Of a DNA stretch of 5,160 nt, positions 4,884 through 5,160 are shown piece by piece. Numbering within the stretch: position 1 is the first letter of the stretch; every line of letters begins with the position of its first letter. The stretch is from an uncultured Clostridia bacterium (lineage in GTDB: Bacteria > Bacillota > Clostridia > Christensenellales > CAG-314). The DNA lies in contig CAKPPA010000081.1 in NCBI GenBank assembly GCA_934177025.1, forward strand, positions 1 to 5,160, in the 5' to 3' direction. Under the pieces are notes generated by a model, which did not search any database, was not told the DNA's origin, and saw nothing but the letters and a program-made list of their open reading frames with translations. The translations under genes were made by a program, and so were the position numbers.

Positions 4884-5160
4884 ATGTCATTACGTACGTC
4901 AAACGCTTACGGTGCAATCACAATTACGGACGAAGTCGTCGCATCCGTTGCGGGTCATTTGGCAATGGACTGTTACGGCGTAGTCGACAAAGTCCCTCGC
5001 AACCTATCCGACACGTTGGCCGACGTGTTTCGTAAAAACAACGAAGGCCGCGGCGTTCGCATCCTCACCAAGGGCGATCGCGTGTTTATCGACATTTACG
5101 TCGTGTTTCGGTACGGGCTTTCCATCGAAGCCGTAGCCGAGTCGCTGCGCAGTACAATTA
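4884..5160 (+). CDS. Asp23/Gls24 family envelope stress response protein (YloU-like), 3' truncated by window edge
   Basis: The first 92 residues of a frame still open at the window's end; full-length relatives are about 115-120 residues. The N-terminus M-S-L-R-T-S-N-A-Y-G-A-I-T-I-T-D-E-V-V (1-19), then A-G-H-L-A-M-D-C-Y-G-V-V (23-34) and V-F-I-D-I-Y-V-V-F-R-Y-G (67-78), match the Asp23 fold as in Bacillus YloU: G.I.I…V…IA, CYGVVG, then ..I.VY….YG..I..VA. These are small cytosolic alkaline-shock or envelope-stress-associated proteins whose biochemical role is poorly defined. In many Bacillota the next gene is the DAK2-domain fatty acid kinase fakA (yloV), which I would expect just beyond the right edge, though it is not visible here. 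Promoter and ribosome site are both strong, suggesting good expression. Confidence 0.9.
   Translation, partial: MSLRTSNAYGAITITDEVVASVAGHLAMDCYGVVDKVPRNLSDTLADVFRKNNEGRGVRILTKGDRVFIDIYVVFRYGLSIEAVAESLRSTI

Overview
The window looks like a chromosomal housekeeping segment of a low-to-moderate GC Bacillota bacterium, most likely Clostridia or Negativicutes. Three things point there: an IspH enzyme fused to a four-domain ribosomal protein S1, the gene order flavoprotein – cmk – plsC – ispH/S1, and a zinc-ribbon L28 gene divergent from an Asp23 (YloU-like) gene. All intact genes have strong purine-rich Shine-Dalgarno sites or tight translational coupling. I see no phage, insertion sequence, CRISPR, tRNA or rRNA.

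Left block (1-4068, + strand) is an apparent operon: the 3' part of an HI0933-family flavoprotein, cytidylate kinase (cmk), a PlsC-type acyltransferase, and a bifunctional IspH/S1 protein. Gaps are 30 nt, 2 nt and a 4-nt overlap, and the block ends in a tandem stop and an intrinsic terminator. The genes supply CMP/dCMP phosphorylation, phosphatidic acid synthesis, the last step of the MEP isoprenoid pathway, and an mRNA-binding S1 module. They are growth-linked functions rather than one pathway.

Middle (4069-4411) is about 340 nt with no credible gene. Its left half has short direct repeats and potential RNA pairing. Its right half is a strongly purine-biased tract with repeated AAGGATAAG-like words. 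It ends at a perfect, probably bidirectional, terminator.

Right block (4412-5160) holds rpmB (L28) on the - strand and, divergently, the start of an Asp23/Gls24-family gene that runs off the window. Each has a well-spaced sigma-A-type promoter and a strong ribosome binding site in the 259-nt region between them.

No clearly new biological system is visible. The observations most worth checking are a promoter-like sequence plus an in-frame Shine-Dalgarno/ATG inside the ispH/S1 fusion, which could yield free S1, a dnaX-type slippery heptamer at the end of plsC whose -1 frame leads into ispH, and the unexplained repeat-bearing spacer.
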